Source: Bacteroidota bacterium | GTDB taxonomy: Bacteria > Bacteroidota > Bacteroidia > Bacteroidales > UBA4417 | Assembly (NCBI GenBank): GCA_013376995.1 | Contig: JACAAZ010000011.1 | Location: forward strand, 69,332-133,331 | Reading direction: 5' to 3' | DNA: 64,000 bases | In this document: in pieces, positions 45,501 to 53,257 of the stretch | How positions within the stretch are numbered: position 1 is the stretch's first letter | Layout of the letters: every line of letters begins with the position of its first letter | Translations under genes and position numbers: made by a program | Notes under the pieces: generated by a model | Seen by the model: only the letters and a program-made list of their open reading frames with translations | What the model was told of the DNA's origin: nothing | Database searches by the model: none

Positions 45501-46247
45501 ATGAAAAAAGAATTTGTACGGGTCATCGCTACCACTGTGTTGATAATGGTTGCATGTTTTGTAATGGCTCAAACTAAAGTGAAGATTGATAAATCAGGTT
45601 CAAAAGGAAATGTTGTTTTCCTAGTGGTGACCGAAGGAAGCAAACAATTGCCTGAGGCTACTAATATGGCAATTAAAACGCAAAGAAAGTACCCTAAATC
45701 AGAAGTGATTGCCATGGACAGGACTGATAAAGCGAATTCAACCTTGGTAACAAAATATGGCCTGGCCGGTGCACCGCTTCCAATTATCCTTGTTATTGCA
45801 ACTAACGGAGTTGTGGCAGGTGGTTTACAGTTAAGTGAGGCAACTCCAGAGGACCTGCTTGACCTGGTACCAACTAAAAGACAGGCAGCTGCATTGCTGG
45901 CATTCAGTGAAAACAAGCCAGCCTTCATTGTGCTCTATAAAAAGAACATGAAAGACAAACTAAAAGTCGTGGAAGAATGCAATAAAGCTGCTGCTGGCCT
46001 GGGAGGAAAAGCTGTAGTCGTTGAAGTGGATCTTGATGATAAGTCAGAGACGGGCTTTATGAGTTTGCTCAAACCTGACATGAAAGCAACTACCACCCAT
46101 GTACTGGTCTTCAATGCAAAAGGTCAGTTTACGGATGAGCATAAATCACCTGTACAATCAGCAATCCTGATTGCATCTTCCAAAAAAGTGGTAAAAAGCA
46201 GTTGTGCTCCGGGGGCTTGTGGTAGTGGTGGTTGTGGTAAAAAATAA
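45501..46247 (+). CDS. Secreted thioredoxin-fold protein with Cys-rich tail
   Basis: 248 residues with a signal peptide (VIATTVLIMVACFVMAQT). Two stretches look like thioredoxin folds without a CxxC site: about 35-125 (VVFLVVTEGSKQLPEA to GAPLPIILVIATNGVVAGG, with a cis-Pro-like APLP) and about 135-230 (KPAFIVLYKKNM to THVLVFNAKGQF). The C-terminus is SSCAPGACGSGGCGKK: Cys235, Cys240, Cys245 in a regular C-x4-C-x4-C pattern, a plausible As(III)- or metal-binding site. It ends 11 bp before the ABC permease gene, so it is probably the periplasmic partner of that transporter. I know no characterised relative. Confidence 0.8.
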   Translation: MKKEFVRVIATTVLIMVACFVMAQTKVKIDKSGSKGNVVFLVVTEGSKQLPEATNMAIKTQRKYPKSEVIAMDRTDKANSTLVTKYGLAGAPLPIILVIATNGVVAGGLQLSEATPEDLLDLVPTKRQAAALLAFSENKPAFIVLYKKNMKDKLKVVEECNKAAAGLGGKAVVVEVDLDDKSETGFMSLLKPDMKATTTHVLVFNAKGQFTDEHKSPVQSAILIASSKKVVKSSCAPGACGSGGCGKK

Positions 46248-46258
46248 AATTGGGGGAT

Positions 46259-47476
46259 ATGAACTTATTAAAATTAGTCTGGCTTGAACTTGGCCAACGC
46301 AAAACGCAGTTGATATCAGGTATTATAGCAATAACTCTTGGGATTGGTGTAATAGTAGCGATTCGCTCAATTTCTGTAGTTTCAGAAAAAGCTGTAGCAA
46401 TTAACCTCGATAACCTTGGAGCAAATATCCTTGTTCTTCCGCAGGGAGCCAGTGTGGATAACTATTATGCAGCAGATATTGACGCTCCAACTTTCCCGGA
46501 AGAATATGTGGAAAGAATTGCTACTTCAGACCTTACAGGAGTCGACAATATGTCACCAAAATTGACCCGCAGGATTGACATAAACGGACAAAAATTAGTT
46601 CTAACCGGGATTCTCCCTAAAAATGAACTTGCATCAAAGCCTATTTGGCAGAATTCCGGGTTATTTGGTGCAGATTTGAAAGCTTCGTGCGGATCAAATC
46701 CATCGAATGCCACATTGGGCTATAAAGATGAGAAACTCCAGCGGAAATCTATAGATTCGCTGGGGCTTACAGATTGCCTGATTGGGTCTGTGGCTGCAAG
46801 CAGGTTGAAACTTGAGGAAGGAGATATTCTAAAGATTTCCGGGACAGGGTTAAAAGTTGCCAGGGTACTTGGTGAGACTGGAACTGTAGATGATGACAGG
46901 GTTTTCGCCCATCTTCATACTGTACAGGTTATTTTGGGAATAAAGGACCAGGTTAGTGCCATTGAAATAATGGGCTGTTGTAATGCTATTTCAGAAGGGT
47001 TACTCAGTAAACTGCGCAATATTTTGCCAGATACAAAGGTGACAACCATCGGCCAAATTGTATCCACTCAGATCAAAACAAACAAACTGATGAACCAGGT
47101 ATCTTTGATCATGCTGATAATTATTGTATTTGTCGGGGGAATATCGATTGGGAATTATATGTGGGCAAATGTTAATGAGCGGAAAAGAGAAATCGGCATC
47201 TTACGCATGATTGGTTACTCCAAGTCATCAATCTATGCTTTGCTTATGCTTAAGGCGACTATTATGGGTTTTGTTGGAGGGGTAATTGGGTTCCTGGCCG
47301 GTGTTTTGATTGCATGGTTCCTAGGGCCATACATTGCCGGGATAAACATAGCACCGATACCCATACTTTTATTGTGGTCTATACTGATCTCAATATTCAT
47401 TTCTTTGGCTGGATCAATACTGCCAGCATGGTTTGCAGCTCGTTTCGAACCCTTCACCAATATGCAGGAAGTATGA
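46259..47476 (+). CDS. FtsX/MacB-type ABC transporter permease
   Basis: 405 residues from the ATG at 46259, preceded by GGGGGAT; the listed start is a TTG nine bases earlier. Layout: TM1 (about 19-37), a 240-residue extracytoplasmic domain, then three TM segments with REIGILRMIGYSKSSIY between TM2 and TM3, the FtsX/MacB signature. The outer domain has four cysteines: Cys144 (KASCGSN), Cys173 (LTDCLIG) and adjacent Cys240-Cys241 (IMGCCNA), unusual for this family and suggestive of soft-metal binding or disulfides. MacB-type proteins work by mechanotransmission on periplasmic partners. The stop overlaps the ATPase start (ATGA). Confidence 0.88.
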   Translation: MNLLKLVWLELGQRKTQLISGIIAITLGIGVIVAIRSISVVSEKAVAINLDNLGANILVLPQGASVDNYYAADIDAPTFPEEYVERIATSDLTGVDNMSPKLTRRIDINGQKLVLTGILPKNELASKPIWQNSGLFGADLKASCGSNPSNATLGYKDEKLQRKSIDSLGLTDCLIGSVAASRLKLEEGDILKISGTGLKVARVLGETGTVDDDRVFAHLHTVQVILGIKDQVSAIEIMGCCNAISEGLLSKLRNILPDTKVTTIGQIVSTQIKTNKLMNQVSLIMLIIIVFVGGISIGNYMWANVNERKREIGILRMIGYSKSSIYALLMLKATIMGFVGGVIGFLAGVLIAWFLGPYIAGINIAPIPILLLWSILISIFISLAGSILPAWFAARFEPFTNMQEV

Positions 47477-48147
47477 CAACCATTTTAAATGTTCAGAATT
47501 TAGCAAAAACCTACAGGATGCGGGAAGGTATGGTCCATGCCTTAAATGATATTTCTTTCTCAATTAATAAAAGCGATTTCGTTTCAATAACCGGTCCATC
47601 GGGATCAGGGGAAACAACTTTATTAATGGCTTTGAGCGGGTTAATACGTCCAACCTCAGGAGAGATAATTTTTGAAAATAATAATCTTGTTACTGCTTCT
47701 GATAAGGAATTGGCTGGATACAGGAAAAAACATGTTGGTTTTGTAATGCAAAACTTCTCGCTTATTCCTTATATGACAGCTATTCAAAATGTTATGATCC
47801 CTTTGGGCTTAAATGGGCATTCTGAACGTGAGCAAAAGCAATTATCCGCATCAGTACTTGAGTTAGTTGGCCTTGGAAACAGGAAATCCCATTATCCAAG
47901 GGAATTATCAGCCGGTCAACAACAAAGAGTTGCCATTGCGCGAGCACTGGTAAATAAGCCTGATATCATTTTTGCTGATGAGCCTACAGGGAATTTAGAT
48001 CCATCCTTGTCGACCGGGATATTAGAGTTCCTTCAGAAAGTGAACAGGGAATTTAACATTACTATTATGATGGTAACTCATAGTCCCCAGGCTGCCAATT
48101 ATGGTGATGTGAAAATCCGCCTTGATGAAGGAAGACTTTGCAATTAA
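47473..48147 (+). CDS. ABC transporter ATPase with Walker A Lys replaced by Glu
   Basis: 224 residues from the ATG at 47473, overlapping the permease stop by 4 bp; the listed ORF start (47314) is antisense-free but lies inside the permease. LolD/MacB-type: Y-loop ILNVQNLAKTYRM, Walker A GPSGSGETT (Glu47 where Lys is near-universal), Q-loop GFVMQNFSLIP, signature LSAGQQQRVAIARAL (Ala for the usual second Gly), Walker B IIFADEPTGNLD, H-loop VTHS. The codon is GAA, one transition from AAA. A true E47 should strongly weaken ATP binding, so this may be a regulatory or decayed subunit, a sequencing error or a strain mutation. Confidence 0.9.
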   Translation: MTTILNVQNLAKTYRMREGMVHALNDISFSINKSDFVSITGPSGSGETTLLMALSGLIRPTSGEIIFENNNLVTASDKELAGYRKKHVGFVMQNFSLIPYMTAIQNVMIPLGLNGHSEREQKQLSASVLELVGLGNRKSHYPRELSAGQQQRVAIARALVNKPDIIFADEPTGNLDPSLSTGILEFLQKVNREFNITIMMVTHSPQAANYGDVKIRLDEGRLCN

Positions 48148-48205
48148 ACTGTAGCCAAATTCTTAATAATTTGATAATACACATAATAGGGGTAGATTTT
48201 CAAAC

Positions 48206-48221
48206 TTCGTAATTTTACGAA
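48206..48221 (+). promoter_or_regulatory. Proposed ArsR operator 2 before the arsC unit
   Basis: TTCGTAATTTTACGAA, arms TTCGTAA/TTACGAA around TT, a perfect palindrome but for the centre. It contains TAATTTTA, close to the -7 consensus, 82 bp before the arsC ATG. It matches operator 1 at 14 of 16 positions. Confidence 0.7.
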
Positions 48222-48303
48222 ATGTTTTCTCTTTCAATTATAGCATTGTTATTGAATGAATTAGATGAAAAAGAGAATGTGAGAATCAAATCATGTCAAT
48301 ATT

Positions 48304-48741
48304 ATGAAGACTAAAGTTTTGTTTGTTTGTGTTCATAATTCAGCCCGCAGCCAGATGGCAGAAGCCTTCTTGAATTTAATTGCTGGCACTGAATTTGAAG
48401 CTGAAAGTGCCGGCCTTGAACCAGGAAACCTTAATCCTTTTGTTGTTAAAGTCATGAATGAAATAGGCATAGATATTTCAGGCAATAGAACTAATGGTGT
48501 TTGGGATTATTTTCGGAAAGGCCGGGTTTACCAATATGTGATTACAGTATGCGATGTTAATACTGAGGAAAAATGTCCAATATTTCCGGGAGTTACAAAG
48601 AGGCTGAGTTGGCCTTTTACCGACCCAGCATCCTTTACAGGTACAGAAGAAGAAAAACTTTCGCAAACAAGGTTGGTCAGGGATAGCATTAAAGCTGAGA
48701 TCGAGAATTTCATTCATACGCATCAGCAGGTAAATTTCTAA
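48304..48741 (+). CDS. arsC: Arsenate reductase, low-molecular-weight phosphatase type
   Basis: 145 residues. P-loop VCVHNSARSQ with nucleophile Cys9 and Arg15 (C-x5-R), and the redox pair Cys83 (ITVCDV) and Cys91 (EEKCPIF), matching thioredoxin-coupled ArsC. LSWPFTDPASFTG is the family's Asp loop. It reduces arsenate to arsenite for export. First gene of the second ars unit, after operator 2; the next gene is a related protein 19 bp downstream. Confidence 0.93.
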   Translation: MKTKVLFVCVHNSARSQMAEAFLNLIAGTEFEAESAGLEPGNLNPFVVKVMNEIGIDISGNRTNGVWDYFRKGRVYQYVITVCDVNTEEKCPIFPGVTKRLSWPFTDPASFTGTEEEKLSQTRLVRDSIKAEIENFIHTHQQVNF

Positions 48742-48760
48742 CAACAAATCATTTTATGAG

Positions 48761-49183
48761 ATGAAAGTATTGATCCTTTGCACTGGGAACAGTTGCAGAA
48801 GCCAGATGGCCCATGGTTTTCTACAGTCCTTTGATAATGAGCTGACTGTATGCTCAGCTGGCACTGAAGCTTCCGGCAAACTCAACCCCAAAGCAGTTGA
48901 AGTAATGGAAGAAATTGGAATTGATATAAGTCATCACACATCCGATTCAATCGATTTGTATCTTAACGAGGAATGGGATTATGTAATTACTGTGTGCGGT
49001 GGTGCAAATGAAGCATGTCCTGCATTCCTTGGTAAAGTAAAACATCGTTTGCATATCGGTTTCGATGATCCTTCCCATGTTACAGGTTCAGATGATTTTA
49101 TATGGAGTGAATTCAGAAGGGTTCGGGATGAGATCAGGTTAGCGTTTTTAGCGTTTTATGAGAAGAATTTGACAATTCGGTAA
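48761..49183 (+). CDS. Second ArsC-like low-molecular-weight phosphatase family protein
   Basis: 140 residues. P-loop LCTGNSCRSQMA (Cys7, Arg13, with an extra Cys12), candidate redox cysteines Cys79 (ITVCGG) and Cys86 (EACPAF), and the Asp loop IGFDDPSHVTG. Only moderately similar to the adjacent ArsC, so it is not a recent duplicate. Either a second arsenate reductase or a partner with other phosphatase/reductase chemistry. Its last residues (LTIR) and stop codon are encoded by the first words of an octamer repeat array, so the original C-terminus may have been replaced. Confidence 0.87.
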   Translation: MKVLILCTGNSCRSQMAHGFLQSFDNELTVCSAGTEASGKLNPKAVEVMEEIGIDISHHTSDSIDLYLNEEWDYVITVCGGANEACPAFLGKVKHRLHIGFDDPSHVTGSDDFIWSEFRRVRDEIRLAFLAFYEKNLTIR

Positions 49184-49362
49184 TTTGACAATTCGGCAAT
49201 TCGACAATGAGACAATTCGGCAATTTGGAAATGAGACAATTTGAAAATGAATTAATTTAGGAATGATTTAATTTGGAAATTTGAAAATGAGGCAATTCGA
49301 CAATTCGGCTATGAGATAATTTGGCAATGGGTCAATTAGGCAACTTAGACAATTAGACAATG
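49171..49362 (+). repeat. Octamer array, GRCAATKN family (about 24 units), left of the four-helix gene
   Basis: Words of exactly eight bases in register: GACAATTC, GGTAATTT, GACAATTC, GGCAATTC, GACAATGA, GACAATTC and so on to GGCAATGG, GTCAATTA, GGCAACTT, then one-base shifted AGACAATT, AGACAATG. It begins inside the end of the second ArsC gene. Confidence 0.93.
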
Positions 49363-49429
49363 AGGATGATTTATCATTCTAAAATGATTGGTTATAAGAA
49401 TTTATTATTAATTTTCAGAAACTTGAGCT

Positions 49430-49783
49430 ATGAAAGATGAATTCAAGGAAAATGTGATTATTAACTTAACATTTGATTTTGCTTTAAAAATTATTGATTT
49501 CTGCGACGAACTTGAAGCCTTGAGAAAGTACAAACTTTCAGAGCAGCTATTTAAATCAGGAACTTCGATTGGCGCAAATGCAAGAGAAGCTCAGAATGCA
49601 GAAAGTAAAGCAGACTTCATTCATAAATTTAAAATTTCAGCAAAAGAAGTTGAAGAAACCGAATATTGGTTATTGCTTTGTAAATATTCTGATAAGCTTC
49701 CTGACTCCACTCAACTTTTATCTGACCTGGAACCGATAAAAAAAATAATTTCGAAAATAATAGGCACATCTCGAAGGATATAA
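49430..49783 (+). CDS. Four-helix-bundle protein (23S rRNA intervening-sequence type)
   Basis: 117 residues, all helical: LTFDFALKIIDFCDELEALRKYKLSEQLFKSGTSIGANAREAQNAES, then DFIHKFKISAKEVEETEYWL, the typical pattern of the small four-helix-bundle/IVP-like family. These are found in rRNA insertions and, in many Bacteroidota, as stand-alone genes at repeated or mobile sites; they form pentameric-type bundles and their function is open. It interrupts the order arsC-arsC2-acr3 and is bracketed by octamer arrays in opposite orientation, so it looks like an inserted cassette. Confidence 0.92.
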   Translation: MKDEFKENVIINLTFDFALKIIDFCDELEALRKYKLSEQLFKSGTSIGANAREAQNAESKADFIHKFKISAKEVEETEYWLLLCKYSDKLPDSTQLLSDLEPIKKIISKIIGTSRRI

Positions 49784-49835
49784 AGGTTTCGATGAATAAC
49801 TGAGTCGAAAATGGAAAATTTCCCAAAGTAGCCAT

Positions 49836-49906
49836 TATCACATTGCCGAATCGTCGCATCGCCGAATTGCCGAATTAACTCATTGCCAAATTAACACATT
49901 AACAAA
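49836..49906 (-). repeat. Octamer array in opposite orientation, right of the four-helix gene
   Basis: TATCACAT, TGCCGAAT, CGTCGCAT, CGCCGAAT, TGCCGAAT, TAACTCAT, TGCCAAAT, TAACACAT and TAACAAA, all 8-base words. Read on the minus strand they give ATTCGGCA, ATGAGTTA, ATTTGGCA, the words of the left array. It ends at the acr3 start codon. Confidence 0.88.
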
Positions 49907-51001
49907 ATGCCCTCACAACCCCGCCTCAAATTCCTTGACCGATATCTGACTCTGTGGATATTTCTTGCTATGGCCATTGGCGTTCTTTCAGGTTACTTAT
50001 TTCCCGGAATCGCTAAATTTTGGGATTCGCTGAAATCTTCACCGGATAGCACGACCAATATCCCTATTGCCATCGGGCTTATCCTGATGATGTACCCGCC
50101 ATTGGCTAAAGTAAAATATGAAGAGCTTGGCGATGTGTTTCGCAACTGGAAAGTACTCATCCTTTCGCTCATTCAGAACTGGGTAATTGGTCCGGTCCTG
50201 ATGTTTGCCCTTGCCATATTGTTCTTCCGGCTGTTCCCTGGAGAAAACAATTCAAATCTCCCTTATATGTATGGCATAATTATGATCGGCCTTGCCCGCT
50301 GCATTGCAATGGTCATTGTGTGGAACGACCTGGCTAAGGGAGACGCACAATATGCCGCCGGTTTGGTAGCTTTTAACAGTATATTCCAGGTCCTGTTCTT
50401 TTCCGTTTATGCCTATGTCTTCATTGCAGTTCTTCCGGCATGGTTCGGGATCCCGACCAATGATGCAGTGGAAAGAATAACGATCGGACAAATAGCAAGG
50501 AGCGTTTTTATTTACCTTGGCATTCCTTTCCTTGCGGGATTTATCACACGATTTATCCTGGTTCGCATCAAAAGTAAAGTTTGGTATCAGAACAGGTTTA
50601 TCCCCAGGATAAGTCCAATAACACTTATCGCTTTACTTTTCACAATCCTGGTCATGTTCTCACTCAAAGGTGAATACATTGTAAAAATCCCTTTGGATGT
50701 TATCAAGATTGCCATCCCCTTACTTATCTACTTCCTGATCATGTTTATCGGGTCTTTCTGGATGAGCAGGAAAATAGGCGCAAGCTATGAGCAATCTGTC
50801 ACACTTTCATTTACGGCAGCTAGCAATAATTTCGAACTGGCCATTGCTGTCGCTATAGCCATATTCGGAATGAATTCCGGAGAAGCATTTACGGCAGTGA
50901 TCGGCCCCCTTGTTGAAGTTCCTGTCATGATCGCCCTGGTAAACCTTGCGTTTTATTACAAGCGGAAGTATTTCGCCCTAAAGGCAGATGGTAACTCTTA
51001 A
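49907..51001 (+). CDS. acr3: ACR3-family arsenite efflux permease
   Basis: 364 residues with about ten transmembrane segments. Family features: [20 protein letters not shown] at the N-terminus, [15 protein letters not shown], the essential Cys132 in [19 protein letters not shown] and the Glu in [15 protein letters not shown]. It extrudes arsenite from the cytosol using the proton or membrane potential. By order it should follow arsC in one transcript, but the four-helix cassette and its arrays now lie between; its ATG is directly after the right array, so translation initiation uses repeat sequence. Confidence 0.95.
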   Translation: MPSQPRLKFLDRYLTLWIFLAMAIGVLSGYLFPGIAKFWDSLKSSPDSTTNIPIAIGLILMMYPPLAKVKYEELGDVFRNWKVLILSLIQNWVIGPVLMFALAILFFRLFPGENNSNLPYMYGIIMIGLARCIAMVIVWNDLAKGDAQYAAGLVAFNSIFQVLFFSVYAYVFIAVLPAWFGIPTNDAVERITIGQIARSVFIYLGIPFLAGFITRFILVRIKSKVWYQNRFIPRISPITLIALLFTILVMFSLKGEYIVKIPLDVIKIAIPLLIYFLIMFIGSFWMSRKIGASYEQSVTLSFTAASNNFELAIAVAIAIFGMNSGEAFTAVIGPLVEVPVMIALVNLAFYYKRKYFALKADGNS

Positions 51002-51206
51002 AAACCAACGCCTAAGATTCTTAATAATTAATCTGTTAATTCCCTTTAGTTGATAACTGAACTGTTTATCAACTTTGATCCTGCTTTTGCATTATTACTA
51101 TTAAATTTTGTTTAGAGATTATCATTGCCAAGAATCAAAATTGAGATTTGATTGTTATTAGTTGTTGAATATTTAAACCAGTATTTTCTAACCAAATTAC
51201 AAAAAC

Positions 51207-51704
51207 ATGAAAACACCTATTTATCGTTTAATTGTCCTACTGCTGGTAATTACCTGCAGTTTTTCGACTGCTTTTTCCCAGGAAAATGCTGATTATAAGG
51301 GTCAAATTGCCAAAATCAATAAGGAAATGAAAGCAAATATGCTGTCGGGTAATAATGATGCAAGCCTGAAATTTTATACAGATGATGCAATCTCGATGCC
51401 TGCCTATGAGCCTATGCATGTAGGTATTGAAGCTATCAAAAAAGCAAACGAGGAAATGGCAAAATCAGGCTGGAAGGTAACAGCCTTTGAGCCGACTACA
51501 TTTAAGATCAGTTCCAGCGGCAAGCTTGTTACTGAAGTGGGTACCTATAAAATCAGTTTCAAGGGGCCCGGTGCAGATATGGCTATGGATGATGTTGGCA
51601 AATATCTCACCGTTTACCAGGTTCAGGCTGATAAATCGTTGAAAGTTAAAATTGAAACCTGGAATTCGGATAAAAATCCCATGGAACAGGAAAAGAAGAA
51701 ATAA
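51207..51704 (+). CDS. Secreted DUF4440/SnoaL-like protein
   Basis: 165 residues with a signal peptide ending at AFSQ. The mature part is an NTF2-like cone fold: IAKINKEMKANMLSGNNDASLKFYTDDAISMPAYEPMHVGIEAI and a closing GKYLTVYQVQADKSLKVKIETWNSD. Such proteins bind small ligands or are enzymes of the ketosteroid-isomerase fold; no catalytic set is obvious. It lies 200 bp after acr3 with its own leader and a terminator directly behind, so it is not part of the ars unit. Confidence 0.8.
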   Translation: MKTPIYRLIVLLLVITCSFSTAFSQENADYKGQIAKINKEMKANMLSGNNDASLKFYTDDAISMPAYEPMHVGIEAIKKANEEMAKSGWKVTAFEPTTFKISSSGKLVTEVGTYKISFKGPGADMAMDDVGKYLTVYQVQADKSLKVKIETWNSDKNPMEQEKKK

Positions 51705-51728
51705 AAGTATCGTCTGGTGAAAGGGAAG

Positions 51729-51764
51729 TAAAGCCACCTAGAATATCAAGGTGGCTTTACTTAT
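51729..51764 (+). terminator. Rho-independent terminator after the DUF4440 gene
   Basis: TAAAGCCACCT and AGGTGGCTTTA, a perfect 11-bp stem with a 9-nt loop, then CTTATTTT. Confidence 0.88.
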
Positions 51765-51878
51765 TTTCAGTCACGTGATTGCCAGAATGAATTTAAAAGG
51801 TTTATTTATAGATATATGGGAACAATATCCGCATAACCTGCTAAAATATTACCTGGTTTTTCCTCTTTGGATTCTTTC

Positions 51879-52190
51879 CTAGTCTTTTCTTTTCCTTGAA
51901 GAACCTTTTCCTCCAAGAAAACCCCAACCTCCACTTCCAATCAGGAATCCAAAAGCATACCAGGCACCATTGTTATTCTGGGCGAAGACAGTAATATCAT
52001 CCCTGAAAAACATAAGGATCAGGTCAACAGGAGCTATGAATCCATGCAGCAACCCTCCCCAGAAACCATAAACATGTCCATGAAGACAAGCGGTCACTAT
52101 TTCCTTATTGGCGCAGGAATTTAAAGCCAGCGCGGCAGTTATTAGAATAAAAAGGCTAATTAGCTGCTTCGATTGAATACGTATTTTCAT
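51879..52190 (-). CDS. Hypothetical small lipoprotein
   Basis: 103 residues. Lipobox LALNSC (Cys26) after a basic/hydrophobic N-terminus; then a His-containing stretch ACLHGHVYGFWGGLLHGFIAP with a hydrophobic run (VDLILMFF), and a Gly-rich end (FLIGSGGWGFLGGKGSSRKRK). The layout Cys-HGHV-x5-GGLLHGFIAP-x-DL resembles small Bacteroidota envelope proteins of unknown role. Ends 175 bp from the DUF4440 gene and lies 53 bp after an unrecognised membrane protein gene on the same strand. Confidence 0.7.
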   Translation of the reverse strand: MKIRIQSKQLISLFILITAALALNSCANKEIVTACLHGHVYGFWGGLLHGFIAPVDLILMFFRDDITVFAQNNNGAWYAFGFLIGSGGWGFLGGKGSSRKRKD

Positions 52191-52243
52191 ATTGTGAAGA
52201 TTTAGATACGAAAGTAAGCCGAAAAAACAGGTTTACAAAATCC

Positions 52244-53257
52244 CTATTGTTTAGCTGTGGAATTATCCTCATCGCTGTTTAAGTTCTTCTTGATTGGAGC
52301 CCGGATACTCAAAGCCTTCTTCATAATATCGAACCAGAAGTTGCTTCCTAATTGCACGGCAAATGCAGTGATAAGCACCCCCAGGAATTTGAGGGAAAAG
52401 CCAATCCATCCCTGCCCAAACCATTCTTTCCCGAATTCTCCCGGCCTGTAACCCAGGAAATAGCCTGCCGATTCTTCGTACATTATCCTCAGCTTGTTCA
52501 CGTTGCCCTTTGAGGAAGTGGAGTCGGACGGACTGGATCTGCCTGGCATAACTATGGGATCCACCTGCTGCGACACCAGCACCTGGCCTTTCTCGTTCCA
52601 AATCCGGATAGTGGTGGTAGAGTCGTGAGACATGCTGATATTGGGCATCATGGCGACAATGTTATCTACGTTTTTGCTTAATTCGTTTTTGTCACTTAAT
52701 GCATCATTAGCGATTTTTATCGTGTCAATGTTTAGACCGATTGCCAAAACAAATCCCAAAAGAAGCAGGATCCGCCTTACCTTTTTCCTGTACCATACAG
52801 TTGAATGTTCCAGGGCATCATCATAGAACTGAGTCAGGCTGGTTTCAAATGGTCTTAATTTATTTCCGCTTTTAGCTGCCAGGTCCTGGAGAACCTTCTT
52901 AAAGGCTTCAGGGATTTCTGCACCCTGTATTGCATTTTGAAGATTGCCTTCCCTGAAATTCGGAGCCCCGATTTTCTCAATTACAAACAGGAAGAAGTTA
53001 TTTGCAGGTATATAAACCGGGTATTTTCCTGATTTGTGCATGAGGCTTTGAATATGCGGACTTTTCTCGAAATCGGTCCGGATAAAATTTCTCCATTCTT
53101 TAGAAATAAAAAGCAGTTCAATAGCTTTCTTAAGATTCTTTTCCCTCAGGTGGAAGATGCCCTGCGTTATTCCTTCATTTATTGATGACAGAATGAGGCT
53201 GCTGGTGAAATAGGTAAAAGTCAGCAGTATTACCAGGTTTAGTATAGGTGAATCCAT
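52244..53257 (-). CDS. Hypothetical membrane protein with three TM segments
   Basis: 337 residues. TM near 4-26 (LNLVILLTFTYFTSSLILSS), a cytosolic helical domain (FIRTDFEKSPHIQSLMHKSG), a second TM at about 163-182 (RILLLLGFVLAIGLNIDTI), a soluble loop with Ser/Thr-rich part, and a last TM near 290-310 (FSLKFLGVLITAFAVQLGSN) followed by FWFDIMKKALSIRAP. I do not assign it; the last piece recalls proteins with a C-terminal membrane-proximal domain of unknown function. Probably co-transcribed with the small lipoprotein 53 bp downstream. About 285 bp upstream (53258-53544) show no gene. Confidence 0.75.
   Translation of the reverse strand: MDSPILNLVILLTFTYFTSSLILSSINEGITQGIFHLREKNLKKAIELLFISKEWRNFIRTDFEKSPHIQSLMHKSGKYPVYIPANNFFLFVIEKIGAPNFREGNLQNAIQGAEIPEAFKKVLQDLAAKSGNKLRPFETSLTQFYDDALEHSTVWYRKKVRRILLLLGFVLAIGLNIDTIKIANDALSDKNELSKNVDNIVAMMPNISMSHDSTTTIRIWNEKGQVLVSQQVDPIVMPGRSSPSDSTSSKGNVNKLRIMYEESAGYFLGYRPGEFGKEWFGQGWIGFSLKFLGVLITAFAVQLGSNFWFDIMKKALSIRAPIKKNLNSDEDNSTAKQ

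Noticed and set aside
47314-47472. 53-residue N-terminal extension of the ABC ATPase
   Set aside because: It lies within the permease gene in another frame and lacks ATPase features; the ATG at 47473 gives the normal start.
49171-49362. CRISPR-like array
   Set aside because: Units are 8 bases with no spacers and no cas genes are present; the same holds for the heptamer arrays.
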